Positions 61,256-64,000 of a stretch of DNA of 64,000 nt are shown here, one piece after another; the stretch's first letter is position 1, and every line of letters begins with the position of its first letter. The position numbers and the translations under genes were made by a program. Under the pieces are notes generated by a model. That model had not been told where the DNA came from. It did not search any database and saw only the letters and a program-made list of their open reading frames with translations. Origin of the DNA: Gorsachius magnificus (taxonomy: Eukaryota > Chordata > Aves > Pelecaniformes > Ardeidae); NCBI GenBank assembly GCA_034008185.1, contig CM067081.1, positions 17,297,821 through 17,361,820 on the forward strand, written 5' to 3'.

Positions 61256-64000
61256 TATCTCTTGAGGGCCTTCCTTTTGAAATGGAGACAGTTCTCCCTG
61301 CTGAACCTCTTGCTATACATGGATCTGCCACCTGCCCTGTATATGCTCAGGGCCTGTCTAAGAGAGTGGGGCCCACAGACACACAGAGCATCTTAGATGG
61401 TATCAGGAGCGTGCTCTTTTGAAGTGAATCTCCTGATTGTGGCCATTTGCTGTGCTGCATTTCATATCAAAGGTGGACTTGAAATACATGAATTGGTTTT
61501 CTTTTGGATGATGCCAAACAAGATGTGCTCAGAAACACCCCTGCAGTGCACCAGCACCCAGTGTGAGTTCAGTCTAGTGACCAGGTTAGAGATAGTCCAG
61601 AGTAAAATGTGCATGCCGTGGATGCCATCTCCTTAGCACCAATGCTTTTGCTGTACAGATCCTATCCTATGGAGTTTGCTGTTTGCTAATGTGGATGTTA
61701 GGTGATGCAACTCTGCCCTCTCTCTTGACCATGACTGAGCTTGGACCTTCAGTCTGAATTTAGGGGTGCACGAGGAAGTACCTGGGGTTTTAAGGTTCTT
61801 AATGAACTTCTACAGCAAAGGCTTTCTGGAACACTCATCTGTCAAAATCTCAGTCTTGTTTTTCCCTTTCAGAATAGATTTGCTGGATCTTTTAAATACA
61901 CACACACACACACACTCTTCCATACAAGAAAAATATTCTTCCCTCACTCACCAGCACTCATGTATTTAGTTTGTGGTTCAGGGTGATACCTACTGTTATG
62001 TGTATGGAATGGTTGAGGTCTCATCTCTGTTAAAGCTTTAGTCACCACTAACCAGTTAAAGAATGGAGAAGAAAGGTGTGAGAGTTTGCATTCCAGACTG
62101 AGTAGCTGCCAGAAACTTCTTCTCTTGTTATGAAAGACTTAAGTTCATTGCCTCAATTTATCTCAGCACAGAAGTACATAGAGAATGGTGGTTCTTCAGG
62201 TAGCGAGAATTCATATCCTATTTCATAGATCATAATCTGCAGCTTTGAGTATTTGAGAGAAAAAGGTAACTGTATGTATATTTTGGATATTTGAAAGCAT
62301 GAGATGCTCACAGTAAGCTGTTTCACTTAACAGGCACTTTCTTCCTAAATCATAAGCAGTTCCTGGTTTGCAAACGGTGTGATCAATAACCATAAACATT
62401 TTCAAGTTCTAAATCAGAATTGTATCCAATCTCGGTTGGAAATACAAGCCATATAGCATCCTTTCTCTTCTCTGTCTGCATGATCAACATTCTTAGGGTG
62501 AAATTAATCTCAGTTAACATTAGGGATATAAAATGTAGGTGTCTACATCAGGACTGATTATCATCAACTCTTTTTCTAGTCAGTGCAGAAAAATATGCAC
62601 TTTCAGGGCACAAGCTGTCTAATTAATTTTAGACATGTGCTTTAGGATAAGATGAATCATTTCCTCAAAGTGCCTGCTCTTTCCACTGACAATAAAAGAA
62701 GTTAAGACAACTAGATGATACATAAATGCATACCTTTATCACTCACCCTAAGAGACAAGTTTTAAGAGAATACTCTGAAAAAGTCAGATGCTTTTTTCAA
62801 AAATGCTGTGTATTGGTCACATTAAATCTAGGAATTCTGCAGTCATTTCTACATGCATTTGCTAGGAGCAAATCTGGTTAATCATTTGCAGTATTTACGT
62901 ATTTTGTCTCTGACAACTATGGCGATGTATCTAACGTACCTCAACAGTCGCAGGTTGATCACGTGCTTGTTTTATTTGACTGATACGTTGCAGTGTTCAT
63001 CACAATTTGTGTTATGAAACCAAACCAGGGAACAGATCACTAAGGGTGTTAATTGCCAAAGCTACCTCAGCTTCCAAGAGCTTGAAGGGAGCTGCAGTGA
63101 TTTGCCCAAGCTGAGCATCTGGTTATCATGTCATGTACATCTTGATTCATGTTGGTCCACTTACTTTCAAACTGTGATACAGTAGTTATTTAAAAAATGT
63201 GAGTTTTGAATCTGTATCAATTTCCATATAATGGGGAGGCAAACATTTTTCCATTACTGTGTTTTGCTGAAGGAGTACAGATTTAAAAGCATTATTAGTG
63301 TCAGGATCACATACCTGTTGAAGATATTGAACTGGGGGGTCTGAACCTTTTGTATTCAGTGCAAAAAAAATGGCTTGACAGCACCCTTCTCACATGTATT
63401 GAGTTGGTGATAAGAAAAAGTGTGATTTTTCCCTCTGCTTCCCCCCAATAAAATGGTAGCAATGGTATTTAATCACTGATCCTAATGGGAGTTTGACTAA
63501 GCTCAAAATAAGGTGACAATCTGGTCATGGCTTGGGGGTGGGCGGTGTCTTCTGGGGGATTTTTTAGCTTATGTTTTGCTTTTTAAATACGATCGTTTTA
63601 GCTACAGACTATAAATACAAAATAGAGGTTGGGAAGCAAGAAGAATGACAGGATAACAGACAAATTGCTTATTCACTTTATTACTTTAAAATAATGAAAT
63701 TAAAACTGTCCTGGCAAGATGCTTATGCCACATCCCTTTGATTTTCCCTTCCACTCTTCTGTAGAAGCAAATCAACTTACTGGAACAACAGAGCCAGGAA
63801 TCAAGCATTTCCAAGTGAAAATCCAGATGTAGATCCTGGATCCTTGGGTGTCGTTGGCCAAATTATTTAGTCCTTCAGCAACTCGTCTCTCATCTCCAAA
63901 ATGTGACAATAATTATTTTTTTGCTGCACTGGGAAAAGGGGCTGCAAGGCTTAGGGAATGTTTGTTCTGTCTTTCAAACCTGAGGTGCAATCCATGAAGG
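61256..64000. other. Intronic DNA to the window end
   Basis: No exon or interspersed repeat recognised apart from an (AC)9 microsatellite at 61898-61915. I looked for the next GRIA4 exon and did not find it. Confidence 0.7.
61898..61915 (+). repeat. (AC)9 microsatellite
   Basis: Nine perfect AC units. Confidence 0.97.

Larger units (their letters stand above)
47137..64000 (+). other. GRIA4: GRIA4 intron downstream of the exon (partial)
   Basis: At least 16.9 kb follows the exon. I looked for the next short family exon (about 54 nt, encoding an IVSVGKH-like start and a GYHYIIANL-like end) and did not see it, so the intron probably continues past the window. The search was by eye and could miss a diverged short exon. 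Confidence 0.8.

Noticed and set aside
1..64000. CRISPR array, tRNA or rRNA genes, bacterial operons or phage genes
   Set aside because: No regularly spaced direct repeats, no cloverleaf with conserved arms and no dense coding; the sequence is vertebrate intron.

Overview
This 64 kb window is AT-rich, CpG-poor vertebrate nuclear DNA that is almost entirely intron. Two things point to a bird, probably a neoavian one. At least nine CR1 LINE fragments carry the avian 3' tail (ATTCTATGATT-type octamers), and two long terminal repeats begin with the TGT-TGTGGTTTAACCC sequence that I recall as common in neoavian genomes.

The only protein-coding exon I can support is 46952-47136 (+). It encodes part of the amino-terminal domain of the AMPA-type glutamate receptor subunit GluA4 (GRIA4). 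The window is therefore read as about 47 kb of the intron before this exon, the 185-bp exon, and about 17 kb of the following intron. I found neither the preceding large exon, which ends in a Tyr-Asp-Thr-Asp-Arg type sequence, nor the short following exon. No tRNA, rRNA, CRISPR, operon or prokaryotic feature is present.

Layout. 1-10285: unique intron with simple repeats and one GC-rich patch. 10286-16245: three CR1 3' ends, with a palindromic old repeat and a Z-DNA-prone tract in between. 16246-22900: AT-rich unique or old repeat DNA. 22915-25834: the longest CR1 copy, retaining endonuclease and reverse-transcriptase remnants and interrupted by an LTR. 26275-27410: a second long CR1, on the minus strand. 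27411-39977: unique intron. 39978-41180: a CR1 3' end beside an older, decayed LINE. 41181-46951: unique intron up to the exon. 47137-64000: downstream intron with two plus-strand CR1 copies (48005-48702 and 51641-52484), a short CR1 tail (53150-53237), a complete solo LTR with a perfect 5-bp target duplication (53684-54236), two minus-strand CR1 fragments (55447-56140 and 61061-61255), and a palindrome-type repeat near 59735-60092.

Functionally this is one gene. The repeats are passengers that record insertion order: CR1 first, then the LTR into it. I see no convincing new biological system. The observations most worth checking are a possible in-frame alternative splice donor 24 nt downstream of the GRIA4 exon, the nested LTR-in-CR1, the solo LTR, and an unassigned pair of related sequences at about 49960 and 50765.
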